Assembly (NCBI RefSeq): GCF_025655475.1
Contig: NZ_JAHTIK010000001.1
Coordinates: 4,499,731-4,563,730, forward strand
Reading direction: 5' to 3'
DNA from: Kitasatospora sp. DSM 101779
Lineage (GTDB): Bacteria; Actinomycetota; Actinomycetes; Streptomycetales; Streptomycetaceae
DNA length: 64,000 bases
The translations under genes and the position numbers were made by a program. The notes beneath the pieces were generated by a model. That model saw nothing but the letters and a program-made list of their open reading frames with translations. It was not told the DNA's origin and did no database searches. Shown here in pieces: positions 49,956 to 58,461 of the stretch (position 1 is the first letter of the stretch; the number at the start of each line of letters is the position of its first letter).

Positions 49956-51739
49956 CGGGCCGCGGGGGCGAAGCGGGCGATCGGGTTGGCCAGGGTCCCG
50001 ACCAGCTGCAGGGCCGCGGACGGGTCGGCCAGGTCGACCATCTGCCGGTTGTTGCGCAGCTGCAGCCGGTTGAGGCAGGACAGCGCGAACTCGGACGCGA
50101 ACGGGTCGTACTGGTCGAACCGGTCGGCGAGGTGCGGCACCGAGTCGCGGTAGTCGGCGACGCACTCGGCGACCGTCCGCCAGAAGCCGTCCTCGTCGAG
50201 CACGCCGTCCTCGGCGAGGGTCGCGGCGAGGTAGCGGAAGAAGCAGTCGAAGACGTCGGTGAAGATCGACAGCAGCTTCATGTCCTCGGGCACCGCGGCC
50301 CGGACGCGCTGGACGGCGGGCGGCAGCACCGCGTTCGCGTCCATGACGACGATCTCCTCGGCGATGTCCTTGAAGACCGCCCGCTGCACGGCGCCGCCGT
50401 CCAGCACCAGGATGGTGTTCTCGCCGTGCGGCATGAACGCCAGGTCGTAGGCGTAGAAGCTGTGCAGCAGCGGCGTCAGGTAGGCGTCCAGGTAGCGCCG
50501 CAGCCACGCCTCGGGGGCGAGGCCGGACTGCCCGATCAGCGCGGCGGCCAGCGAGCGGCCGGCCCGGTCGGTGTGCAGCAGGGCGGCCATGGTCATCAGC
50601 CGCTCGCCGGGGGCGAGCGACGGGACGGGGCTCTCCCGCCAGAGCGCGGCGAGCATCTTGCGGTACGGCGAGTACCGGTCCGTGGCGGCCTCGTACTGGC
50701 GGTGCCGGTAGCCGATCGCGGCGTGCTCGCGGATGATCGTCAGGCCGGTGCCGCGCAGCACCTCGTCGTCGGCGATCAGCTTGGCCAGCCAGTCGTTGAT
50801 GGCCGGGGTGGCCTCCATGTAGGCGGCCGAGAGACCGCGCGTGAAGCCCATGTTGAGCACCGAGATCGCCGTCTTCACGTAGTGCCGGGACGGGTCGCTG
50901 GTGTTGAAGAAGGTGCGGATGGACTGCTGGGCGAGGTACTCGTCGTCGCCCTCGCCGAGCCAGACCAGGCGCTGCTGGGCGACCTCGCCGGCGAAGGTCA
51001 CCGACAGCTTGTTCCACCACTGCCAGGGGTGCACCGGCAGCAGGTGGTACTCGGAGAGCGAGAGCCCGCGGGCGGCCATCGCCGCGGCGAACCGGGCCAG
51101 GGTGGCCGGGTCCAGCTCCTGGCGGATCAGCGTGTCGTAGTCGGTGTCCGCGCAGGAGGTGAAGACCGAGTGGTCGCGGTGCGCGGCGAGCCAGACCAGC
51201 CTGACCGGGGCGGCGGCCTCGGGGGCGTACCGGTGGTACTCGTGCACGCCGAAGCCGATCCGGCCGTTGTTGGCGACGAATCCGGGGTGGCCCTCGGTCA
51301 TCCCGGTCTCGACGGTCTGGAAGTCGGCCTTGGCGAGCTCGTCGGCGCCGAGGGCGGGCCGGCCGAGCTTGTAGGCGGTGCCGGCCAGGGTGGAGGAGAT
51401 CTCCTCCAGGTAGACCGGCAGCACCTCGTCGGTCAGGCCGAGCGTGCCGCGCAGCTCGATGCAGAAGTCCAGGGCGTCGAGCGGCAGTTCCTGCTCGCCG
51501 CGGTGCCGGGTGACGGAGTCGGCCGGGATCTGCCAGTGGTCGAGGGCGCGCAGCCGGGCGGTGAATCGGTACTCCACGGCGCCGTCGTCGGTGCGGACGG
51601 CGTACCGGCCGTCGGGCAGCTGCTCGGGGGCGAGCAGCCGCTCGTGGGAGAACTCGGCGAGCGCCTTGCGGACGAGCTGCCGGTTGGCCTCGGCCCAGGC
51701 GTCCGGCGTCAGGTGGGCGACGGCTTCGGCGGGCATCAT
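49952..51739 (-). CDS. desD: Desferrioxamine synthetase DesD (IucA/IucC-family NIS synthetase)
   Basis: A 595-residue NRPS-independent siderophore synthetase that oligomerises and cyclises N-hydroxy-N-succinyl-cadaverine units into desferrioxamine E (or B/G). The IucA/IucC domain shows EGHPGFVANNGRIGFGV near 145 and HPWQWWNKLSVTFAGEV near 235, followed by the FhuF-like C-terminal part. ATG at 51739 overlaps the desC stop (ATGATGA) and has AGGAG eight bases upstream. An upstream frame extension to 51991 is non-coding shadow. The stop overlaps the exporter start. Confidence 0.96.
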   Translation of the reverse strand: MMPAEAVAHLTPDAWAEANRQLVRKALAEFSHERLLAPEQLPDGRYAVRTDDGAVEYRFTARLRALDHWQIPADSVTRHRGEQELPLDALDFCIELRGTLGLTDEVLPVYLEEISSTLAGTAYKLGRPALGADELAKADFQTVETGMTEGHPGFVANNGRIGFGVHEYHRYAPEAAAPVRLVWLAAHRDHSVFTSCADTDYDTLIRQELDPATLARFAAAMAARGLSLSEYHLLPVHPWQWWNKLSVTFAGEVAQQRLVWLGEGDDEYLAQQSIRTFFNTSDPSRHYVKTAISVLNMGFTRGLSAAYMEATPAINDWLAKLIADDEVLRGTGLTIIREHAAIGYRHRQYEAATDRYSPYRKMLAALWRESPVPSLAPGERLMTMAALLHTDRAGRSLAAALIGQSGLAPEAWLRRYLDAYLTPLLHSFYAYDLAFMPHGENTILVLDGGAVQRAVFKDIAEEIVVMDANAVLPPAVQRVRAAVPEDMKLLSIFTDVFDCFFRYLAATLAEDGVLDEDGFWRTVAECVADYRDSVPHLADRFDQYDPFASEFALSCLNRLQLRNNRQMVDLADPSAALQLVGTLANPIARFAPAAR

Positions 51740-52302
51740 GCGGTGGCTCCTGCGAGGGCGTGCTGGAACTGGGCGCGGGTGCAGACGCTGAGCAGGGCGT
51801 CCTTCTCCGGCTTGGCGATCGGGCCGACCACCTCGAAGCCGACGGCGGCGTTCAGGGCGTGGACGGCGGTGTTGCGGACGTCCGGCTCGACGACGACGCG
51901 GCGGGTGGCCGGGTCGCCGAAGAGGAAGGCCATCACGGTGGTGATGACGGTCCGGGTGAAGCCGTGCACCGGGGTGTCGGCCGGCGCGCACAGGAAGTGC
52001 ATGCCGACGTCGCCGGGCTCGGCGTCGTGGAGGCCGACGAGTTCGAGCCGGGCCGGGTCGTAGCGCTCGACCAGGAAGGACGGCGCGCCGTCGACCAGAC
52101 CGAGGAAGGCGTCGTGGTGCGGGTGCTCGGTGATCCGCCGGTACTCGGTGCGGACGTCCTCCAAGGAGGCGTCCTGCATCATCCAGAACGCGGCCTTGGG
52201 GTGGGTGACCCAGGCGTGCAGCAGCGCGGCGTCGGTGTCCGGGTCGAGCGGCCGGATCGAGAACTCGCCCAGGCGGGCGTCGGTGCGGGTGAAGAGCGTC
52301 AT
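51736..52302 (-). CDS. desC: N-hydroxycadaverine acyltransferase DesC (GNAT)
   Basis: A 188-residue GNAT acyltransferase of the IucB/RhbD type that transfers succinyl or acetyl from CoA to N-hydroxycadaverine. Typical segments are AAFWMMQDASLEDVRTEYRR, GDVGMHFLCAP with the active-site His near 113, and TRRVVVEPDVRNTAVHALN near 147. ATG at 52302 overlaps the desB stop by four bases. DesC enzymes are known to accept several acyl-CoAs, which gives mixed desferrioxamines. A paralogue lies at 62430-63026. Confidence 0.95.
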   Translation of the reverse strand: MTLFTRTDARLGEFSIRPLDPDTDAALLHAWVTHPKAAFWMMQDASLEDVRTEYRRITEHPHHDAFLGLVDGAPSFLVERYDPARLELVGLHDAEPGDVGMHFLCAPADTPVHGFTRTVITTVMAFLFGDPATRRVVVEPDVRNTAVHALNAAVGFEVVGPIAKPEKDALLSVCTRAQFQHALAGATA

Positions 52303-53591
52303 GCGGGGGCGCCCTCCGGCGCGCCGAACTCCTGGAAGGCGATGGCCTTCTCGATCGGGTAGACCTCGCGGCCGGTCAGCTCGCGGACGATCCAGGCGTT
52401 GCGGTAGGGGCCCATGCCCAGGTCGGGCGAGGTGATGCTGTGGGTGTGGGTGCCGCCGTTCTGCAGGAAGATCCCGCGCCCGGTGGTGTCGATGCTGTAG
52501 TTGCGGGCGACGTCGAAGCGGCCGCGGCCGTCCCACCGGATCCGGTCGTGCACCGGCTCCAGGAACGCGGGCACGGTGTACTTGTAGCCGGTGGCCAGCA
52601 CCAGGCCCTCGGTGGTCAGCGAGAAGTCCCGCTGCTGCTCGGCGTGGTGCAGCCCGAGCGTGTAGGTGCCCAGCGTCTCGTCGTACGAGGCGCTGTGCAG
52701 CGCGGAGTTGGTGAGCAGCCTGGTCGGGACGGGGCCCTTGACGCTCTTCTGGTAGAGCAGGTCGTAGATGCCGTTGATCAGGTCGGCGTCGATGCCCTTG
52801 AAGAGGCCCCTCTGCTCGGACTCCAGGCGGTAGCGGGTCTCCTCCGGCAGGGCGTGGAAGTAGTCCACGTACTCGGGGGAGGTCATCTCCAGGGTGAGCT
52901 TGGTGTACTCCAGCGGGAAGAACCGCGGCGAGCGGGTCACCCAGTCGAGCCGGTAGCCGTGCACGTCCGTCTCGGCGAGCAGATCGTAGTAGATCTCGGC
53001 GGCGCTCTGGCCGCTGCCCACGACGGTGATGCTGCGCTTCTTCTGCAGCGCCTGCTTGGCGTCCAGGTAGCCGGAGTTGTGCACCAGGTCGCCGCCGAGC
53101 CCGCGGCAGGACTCCGGTAGGAACGGCGGGGTGCCGGTGCCCAGCACCAGGTGCCGGGCGCGGTGCCGGACGGTCTCGCCGCCGACCTCGGAGACCACCG
53201 TGTACAGGCCGTCGGCCTCGTCGTACTCGACCCGGGTGACGGTGTGCCCGAAGCGGACGCTGCGCAGCCTGGCCGCGGCCCAGCGGCAGTACTCGTTGTA
53301 CTCGCTGCGCACCGGGTAGAACATCTCCCGGATGTAGAACGGGTACAGCCGGCCGCGCTCCTTCAGGTAGTTGAGGAAGGAGTACGGCGAGGTCGGGTCG
53401 GCGAGCGTCACCAGGTCGGCCATGAACGGCGTCTGCAGGGTGGCGAAGTCGAGCAGCATCCCGGGGTGCCAGTCGAAGTCCGACTTGCTCTCCAGGAACA
53501 CGCCGTCGAGGCCGTCGATCGGCTCGGTGAGGCAGGCGAGGCCCAGGTTGTAGGGGCCCAGCCCGATCGCGACGAAGTCGTGGGTGGACAT
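52299..53591 (-). CDS. desB: Cadaverine N-monooxygenase DesB
   Basis: A 430-residue flavin N-hydroxylating monooxygenase (IucD/PvdA type) that converts cadaverine to N-hydroxycadaverine with FAD, NADPH and O2. FAD site GLGPYNLGLACL at 9-20 (with the Pro typical of this family), NADPH site VVGSGQSAAEIYYD near 195, and the LATGY motif in LVLATGYKYTVPA near 355. ATG at 53591, 32 bases after desA. Second gene of the iron-regulated des operon. Confidence 0.96.
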   Translation of the reverse strand: MSTHDFVAIGLGPYNLGLACLTEPIDGLDGVFLESKSDFDWHPGMLLDFATLQTPFMADLVTLADPTSPYSFLNYLKERGRLYPFYIREMFYPVRSEYNEYCRWAAARLRSVRFGHTVTRVEYDEADGLYTVVSEVGGETVRHRARHLVLGTGTPPFLPESCRGLGGDLVHNSGYLDAKQALQKKRSITVVGSGQSAAEIYYDLLAETDVHGYRLDWVTRSPRFFPLEYTKLTLEMTSPEYVDYFHALPEETRYRLESEQRGLFKGIDADLINGIYDLLYQKSVKGPVPTRLLTNSALHSASYDETLGTYTLGLHHAEQQRDFSLTTEGLVLATGYKYTVPAFLEPVHDRIRWDGRGRFDVARNYSIDTTGRGIFLQNGGTHTHSITSPDLGMGPYRNAWIVRELTGREVYPIEKAIAFQEFGAPEGAPA

Positions 53592-53623
53592 GCTTCTCCC
53601 GTGTGCGGAGGGGCGGGCGGGGA

Positions 53624-55186
53624 TCAGACGGCGGTGGGGCAGAGTTCGTGGGCGGCGGCCGTCCTGTCGTTGACGTACCGGCCGGCGTGCTCGGCGAGGA
53701 GGTCGAGGACGTGCGCGATGTCGTCCAGCGAGGTCTCCGGGTTGAGCAGGGTGAACTTCAGGTAGTGGCGGCCGTCGACCTTGGTGCCGGCGACGACGGC
53801 CTCGCCGGAGGCGGCGAGGGCCTCGCGGGCGTACAGGTTGGCCTCGTCGGCGAGTTCGCGCGCGAGGCCGGTGGGCGGCAGCCAGCGGAAGACGACGGTG
53901 GAGAGCTGCGACTTGGTGACGACCTCGAAGCGCGGGTCCTCGGTGAGCATCTCCCAGGTGGCGGCGGCGCGGTCGACGACCTCGTCGAAGAGCAGGCCGA
54001 CGGCCTCGGCGCCCATGATGCGCAGGGTCAGCCAGAGCTTGAGGGCGTCGAAGCGCCGGGTGGTCTGGATGCTCTTGTCGACCTGGTTGGGGATCCGCCG
54101 TTCGGCCATCCGGGCCGGGTTGAGGTAGTCCGCGTAGTAGGTGGCGTGCCGCAGCGCGCTGCGGTCGCGGACCAGGACGGCGGAGGAACTGACCGGCTGG
54201 AAGAAGGACTTGTGGTAGTCGACGGTGACCGAGTCGGCTCGCTCGATGCCGTTCAGCAGGTGTCGGCGGGTCGGTGAGACGAGCAGTCCGCAGCCGTAGG
54301 CGGCGTCCACGTGCATCCACACGCCGGCCGCGGCGCACAGGCCGGCGATCTCGGGCAGCGGGTCGACGGAGCCGAAGTCGGTGGTGCCGGCGGTGGCGAC
54401 GACGGCCATCACGGTCAGGCCCTCGCCGGTGCAGCGGGCGAGCTCCCGCGCGAGCGCCTCGGGCTTCATCCGGCGGCCGTGGTCGGTCTCCACGGAGATC
54501 ACCGCGTCCATGCCGAGGCCGAGCAGTTTCGCGGACTTCTTCACGCTGAAGTGGCTGGCCTCGGAGGCGATGATGCGCAGCTTCGGCAGCAGCTCGTGCT
54601 TGGCCGGCGGGGTGTCGGCGGCGGCCGCGAGGGCGGCGCAGGCCTCTTCGCGGGCGAGCAGCAGGGCCTGGAAGTTGGACTGGGTGCCGCCGCTGGTGAA
54701 GACGCCGTCGGCGTCCGGGCCGAGGCCGATCCGCTCGGCCGTCCAGTCGATCATGCGGCGCTCGATGAGGGTGCCGCCGGCGCTCTGGTCCCAGGTGTCC
54801 AGCGAGGAGTTGACGGCGGTGAGGACGGCCTCGCCGAGCAGGGCGGGGATCACCACCGGGCAGTTGAGGTGGGCCAGGTAGCGGGGGTGGTGGAAGTAGA
54901 CGGCGTCGCGGAGGTAGACGTCCTCCAGCTCGGCGAGCGCCTCGGCGGGGTCGCCGAGCGGGCGGTCGAGGTCGATGCCGGATATCTCCGGGGCCAGCCG
55001 GTCCGGGGTCGTCCCGGTGAGGGGCCGGGTGGTGGTGGAGACCTTCGCGGCGACGGTCTCCACGCCGGCCCGCAGGGACTCCCGGTAGCCCTCCACCGTG
55101 CGGTCGTTGAACAGGTGCGATCTGGCGTTCTCCAGGGTGGCGGTGCTGCCTGCCGACGGCTCGACGGTGTGGCCCCGGAAGCTCAT
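53624..55186 (-). CDS. desA: Lysine decarboxylase DesA (PLP-dependent, group II)
   Basis: A 520-residue PLP enzyme that makes cadaverine from lysine, the committed step of desferrioxamine synthesis. Signature segments: FTSGGTQSNFQALLLAREE near 158, HVDAAYGCGLL near 294, and the PLP lysine in VDYHKSFFQPVSSS near 320. Length and motifs match SCO2782-type enzymes. It is the first gene of the operon; the ATG at 55186 lies 36 bases downstream of a 19-bp iron box. Confidence 0.96.
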   Translation of the reverse strand: MSFRGHTVEPSAGSTATLENARSHLFNDRTVEGYRESLRAGVETVAAKVSTTTRPLTGTTPDRLAPEISGIDLDRPLGDPAEALAELEDVYLRDAVYFHHPRYLAHLNCPVVIPALLGEAVLTAVNSSLDTWDQSAGGTLIERRMIDWTAERIGLGPDADGVFTSGGTQSNFQALLLAREEACAALAAAADTPPAKHELLPKLRIIASEASHFSVKKSAKLLGLGMDAVISVETDHGRRMKPEALARELARCTGEGLTVMAVVATAGTTDFGSVDPLPEIAGLCAAAGVWMHVDAAYGCGLLVSPTRRHLLNGIERADSVTVDYHKSFFQPVSSSAVLVRDRSALRHATYYADYLNPARMAERRIPNQVDKSIQTTRRFDALKLWLTLRIMGAEAVGLLFDEVVDRAAATWEMLTEDPRFEVVTKSQLSTVVFRWLPPTGLARELADEANLYAREALAASGEAVVAGTKVDGRHYLKFTLLNPETSLDDIAHVLDLLAEHAGRYVNDRTAAAHELCPTAV

Positions 55187-55222
55187 GGTCAGTCCTCAAC
55201 GGTCGCGGACGAGGTGTGGAAC

Positions 55223-55241
55223 TTAGGTTAGCCTACCCTAA
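55223..55241. promoter_or_regulatory. Iron box (DmdR1/IdeR type) upstream of desA
   Basis: TTAGGTTAGCCTACCCTAA matches the streptomycete/mycobacterial iron box TTAGGTTAGGCTAACCTAA at 17 of 19 positions and is palindromic apart from one base pair. It lies 36 bases before desA. In high iron the DtxR-family repressor should bind here and silence desABCD. Confidence 0.93.
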
Positions 55242-55254
55242 GTTTCCTGCATTC

Positions 55255-55296
55255 CGCGACGGCCCGCACCCGGGTGCCGGGGAACGGGCCGTCGCG
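55255..55296 (-). terminator. Terminator hairpin after desF
   Basis: A perfect 12-bp stem CGCGACGGCCCG (55255-55266) and CGGGCCGTCGCG (55285-55296) with an 18-base loop lies just past the desF stop and upstream of the desA iron box. It separates the desEF and desABCD transcription units. Confidence 0.7.
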
Positions 55297-55321
55297 GGTG
55301 TGCGGTTGACGGTAAGTCGAA

Positions 55322-56188
55322 TCAGTCCTCGTCAGGAGAGCTTTTGGACGCGGCCTCCAGGCGGAGCTGCTCCTCCGAGGCGCCGCGCCGCCAGTAGCCG
55401 GCGAAGGTCACCGCGGCACGGTCCGTCCCGCGCTCGCCGACCAGGTGCCGGCGCAGCGCCCGGACGCTCCCGGACTCGCCGGCGATCCAGGCGTACGGGG
55501 TGCCGCCGGGCAGGTCGGCCGCGCGGACGGCCTCCACCAGCGGGGTCGCCCCGCTCTCCCGGACCAGCCAGGTGATCTCCACCTCCGGTCCGGCGACCAG
55601 GTCCTGGATGTCCGCGGCGTACGGGACCTCGATCCAGACCCGGGCCCGGGTGGTCGGCGGCAGCCGGTCCAGGATGCCGCCGACCGCGGGCAGCGCCGTC
55701 TCGTCCGCCGCCAGCAGCACCCAGTCGGTGCCGGCCGGCGGGCGGAAGCAGATGCTGCGGTTGTCCTCGACCGCCGGGCCGAGCAGGACCACCCGGTCGC
55801 CCGGTGCGGCCTTCGCGGCCCACGCGGCGGCCGGCCCGGCGGCACCGGCCGAATCCACCCCGTGCAGCACGAAGTCGACGTCCACCTCGTCCGGGTCGCG
55901 GCGCTGCGCGCGGACGGTGTAGGAGCGCATCACCGCCCGGACGCCCTCGTCCAGCGCCCGCCAGGCGGCGAACCAGCCCTCGCCCTCCTCGACCGGCAGC
56001 ACCGGGGCGTCCTGCCCGGGGTGCGGCAGGAAGAGCGAGAAGCTCTGGTCCCGGCCGCCCGAGGCGAAGCCCGCCAGCTGCGCGCCGCCGAAGGTGACCC
56101 GCAGCATCGTCGGCCCGAGCCGGCGGGTGCGGACCACCTCGGCCTCGAAGAACCCGTACTGCGCCGCGATCGCGGCAGCGGTGGCCAT
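55322..56188 (-). CDS. desF: Siderophore-interacting protein, ferric-siderophore reductase (DesF-like)
   Basis: A 288-residue cytoplasmic flavoprotein of the ViuB/SIP family. The N-terminal FAD-binding barrel includes MLRVTFGGAQLAGFASGGRD, RSYTVRAQR near 90 (flavin-binding RxYT motif), and APGDRVVLLGPAVEDN. The C-terminal SIP domain has PYAWIAGESGSVRALRRHLV. It should release iron from ferrioxamine inside the cell by reduction. Located seven bases after desE in the same operon; assignment as desF rests on position beside desA-D as in S. coelicolor. Confidence 0.9.
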   Translation of the reverse strand: MATAAAIAAQYGFFEAEVVRTRRLGPTMLRVTFGGAQLAGFASGGRDQSFSLFLPHPGQDAPVLPVEEGEGWFAAWRALDEGVRAVMRSYTVRAQRRDPDEVDVDFVLHGVDSAGAAGPAAAWAAKAAPGDRVVLLGPAVEDNRSICFRPPAGTDWVLLAADETALPAVGGILDRLPPTTRARVWIEVPYAADIQDLVAGPEVEITWLVRESGATPLVEAVRAADLPGGTPYAWIAGESGSVRALRRHLVGERGTDRAAVTFAGYWRRGASEEQLRLEAASKSSPDED

Positions 56189-56195
56189 GCTGGTG

Positions 56196-57239
56196 TCAGC
56201 TCACCTTCTTGGCGTTCCGGATGGCCTTGGCGAGGTTCTCCAGCAGCGGCGCGGCGCCCGCGTACGAGAAGCGCGGCACCGCGTCCCACGGGGTGATCTG
56301 GCCGGCCCTGACCGCGGGCAGCTGTCCCCAGGCCGGCTTCGCGGCGAGGTCCTTGGGCTGCAGCGAGGTGGAGCGGTTGTCCAGCAGGAGCAGGTCGGCG
56401 GGGAACTTGCCGGCGTTCTCCCAGCTGAGCGCCTCGAAGTAGTCGCCGGCCTCCAGCTTGGTGGGCACCACGATGTCGACGCCGAGCTCGGCGAAGTACA
56501 TCAGGTCGGTGGAGACCTTCGGGTTGGAGACGTAGAAGATGTCCGCGCTGCCCGAGCAGGCCATCACCTTGATGCCGCCGCCGGCCTTGGCCGCCTGGCG
56601 CAGCTCCTCGGCAGCCTTCTCGAAGCGGGCCTTGGCGTCGGTGACCTTCTTGGCCGTCAGGTCCGCACCGAGCGACTCGGCGAGCGCGGCGTACCGCTCG
56701 ATCGGCTTGGTCATCGGGACGCGGGCGGTGGTGATCGCGACGCTCGGGGCGATCCTGAGGATCTTGTCCTTGCTCTCGTCCGGCACGTACCACAGCGCGT
56801 CCGGGTCGTACATGTGCGTCACCAGCAGCTCGGGGCGCAGTGCCGCGTACTTCTCGACGCTGAACTCGCCCCAGGCGTTGCCGAGGATCTCGACCCTGTC
56901 GACCTTCAGGTCGCCGGCCGTCGGGTCGGCCTTGCCGTCGACGGTCTTCGTCTCGCCGAAGACGCCGACGACCTGCTCGTCCAGGCCGAAGTCCACCAGG
57001 GCCGCCGCGGTGCCGGTGTACGCCACGACCCGCTTCGGCGTGGCCTTGGCGGTGACCTCCTTCTTGCGGTCGTCGGTGAACGACCAGGGGCCGGCCGCCT
57101 TCGCGGCGGAGCCCGACGCGCCGTCGGAACCGGAACCGCCGCTGCCGCAGGCGGCGAGCACGGCACCGAGGGCGGTGGCGCCACCGGCGGCGAGCAGGCC
57201 GCGACGGGAGAGGTGAGCGGCAGTTCTGGAACGCGGCAT
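56196..57239 (-). CDS. desE: Ferric-siderophore-binding lipoprotein (DesE-like, FecB family)
   Basis: A 347-residue periplasmic-type binding lipoprotein. The N-terminus has a Tat-like SRRGLLAAGG and lipobox LAAC (Cys31), then the FecB/FhuD fold: KRVVAYTGTAAALVDFGLDE, VDRVEILGNAWGEFSVEKYA, ALRPELLVTHMY and a late PADLLLLDNRST. It captures ferrioxamines for the ABC permease encoded divergently. First gene of the desEF operon; an iron box lies 81 bases upstream in the shared promoter region. Confidence 0.9.
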   Translation of the reverse strand: MPRSRTAAHLSRRGLLAAGGATALGAVLAACGSGGSGSDGASGSAAKAAGPWSFTDDRKKEVTAKATPKRVVAYTGTAAALVDFGLDEQVVGVFGETKTVDGKADPTAGDLKVDRVEILGNAWGEFSVEKYAALRPELLVTHMYDPDALWYVPDESKDKILRIAPSVAITTARVPMTKPIERYAALAESLGADLTAKKVTDAKARFEKAAEELRQAAKAGGGIKVMACSGSADIFYVSNPKVSTDLMYFAELGVDIVVPTKLEAGDYFEALSWENAGKFPADLLLLDNRSTSLQPKDLAAKPAWGQLPAVRAGQITPWDAVPRFSYAGAAPLLENLAKAIRNAKKVS

Positions 57240-57320
57240 GACGGTGTCTCTCCCGGTTCGAAGGGGGTGGGTGCAGGCGGCGAGTGCGGGCAGGGACCGG
57301 CAGCGGACCCGCAGCGGGAT

Positions 57321-57339
57321 TTAGGTTAACCTAACCTAA
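57321..57339. promoter_or_regulatory. Iron box in the divergent desE/permease promoter
   Basis: TTAGGTTAACCTAACCTAA matches the iron-box consensus at 17 of 19 positions. It lies between desE (81 bases) and the FecC-like permease gene (57 bases), so one site could control both directions, including the acylase and acyltransferase genes downstream. Confidence 0.93.
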
Positions 57340-57396
57340 GTCGTTGTCCAGAGGGGGCCCCGGAATCCGGTCCCCGCCAGCGCCGGAGCACCACCC

Positions 57397-58461
57397 GTGT
57401 CTCTCACCAAGCCGCCACAGGACCAAGGGGGTTCGGCCGAACCCGCCGACCCCCGACGGCGCCCGCCCGGCGCCCGCACCGCGCTGCGCGCCGCCGGACT
57501 CCTCGCCGCCCTGCTCGTCCTGCTCGCCGTCCTGGCCCTGAGTATCGGCGTCGGCGCCAAGGAGCTCTCGCCCAGCGAGGTCTGGCACGGCCTCACCGAC
57601 CCCGCCGCCGGCTCCTACACCGTCGTCCACGAGATGCGGCTGCCGCGCACCCTGCTCGGACTGCTCGCCGGTACCGCGCTCGGCCTCGCCGGCGGCGTCA
57701 TGCAGGCGCTGACCCGCAACCCGCTCGCCGACCCCGGCCTGCTCGGCATCAACGCCGGAGCCTCCGCCGCCGTCGTCTCCGCCGGCACCTTCCTCGGCAT
57801 CGCCGGCTTCGACGGCTACGTCTGGTTCGCCCTCGCCGGCACCGCCGCCGTCGCCGCCCTGGTCTACGCCGTCGGCGGCGGCCGCGGCGCCACCCCGGCC
57901 CGGCTGGCCCTCGCCGGCTCCGCCCTCAACGCCACCCTCTACAGCTACGTCAGCGCCCTGATGCTGCTGGACACCGGCGCCCTGGAGAAAATGCGCTTCT
58001 GGACGGTCGGCTCGCTGGCCAGTGCCCAGGGCTCCACCGTGCTCAAGGTGCTGCCGTTCATCGCGACCGGCCTGCTGCTCGCCCTCGCCCTCGCCCGGCC
58101 GCTCAACGCCATGGCCCTCGGCGACGACTCCGCCCGCGCCCTCGGCGCCCGGCCCGAACTCGTCCGCGCCGCGGCGATCACCGCCGTCACCCTGCTGTGC
58201 GGCGCGGCCACCGCCGCCTGCGGCCCGATCGTCTTCGTCGGCCTGATGGTGCCGCACTTGGTCCGCGCCCTCACCGGCCCCGACCTGCGCTGGCTCTTCC
58301 CGTACTGCGCCGTCCTCGCCCCCGTCCTGCTGCTCGGCGCCGACGTGCTGGGCCGCGTCCTCGGCCGGCCCGGCGAACTCCAGGTCGGCCTCGTCACCGC
58401 CGTCCTCGGCGGCCCCTTCTTCCTCTGGTTCGCGCGCCGCGGAAAGGTGGCCCGGGCATGA
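57397..58461 (+). CDS. Ferric-siderophore ABC permease (FecC/FecD family), first subunit
   Basis: A 354-residue FecCD permease with about ten helices. Typical segments: VHEMRLPRTLLGLLAGTALG, GGVMQALTRNPLADPGLLGI near 104, and the ATPase-contacting GPIVFVGLMVPHLVRALTGP near 285. A 40-residue hydrophilic N-terminus precedes the first helix. GTG at 57397. The stop overlaps the next permease gene (ATGA). Takes up ferrioxamine together with DesE and the ATPase below. Confidence 0.93.
   Translation: MSLTKPPQDQGGSAEPADPRRRPPGARTALRAAGLLAALLVLLAVLALSIGVGAKELSPSEVWHGLTDPAAGSYTVVHEMRLPRTLLGLLAGTALGLAGGVMQALTRNPLADPGLLGINAGASAAVVSAGTFLGIAGFDGYVWFALAGTAAVAALVYAVGGGRGATPARLALAGSALNATLYSYVSALMLLDTGALEKMRFWTVGSLASAQGSTVLKVLPFIATGLLLALALARPLNAMALGDDSARALGARPELVRAAAITAVTLLCGAATAACGPIVFVGLMVPHLVRALTGPDLRWLFPYCAVLAPVLLLGADVLGRVLGRPGELQVGLVTAVLGGPFFLWFARRGKVARA

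Noticed and set aside
51740..51991. Longer DesD (679 residues) starting at 51991
   Set aside because: The extra residues are shadow sequence over desC; the ATG at 51739 has a ribosome site and the usual ATGA overlap.
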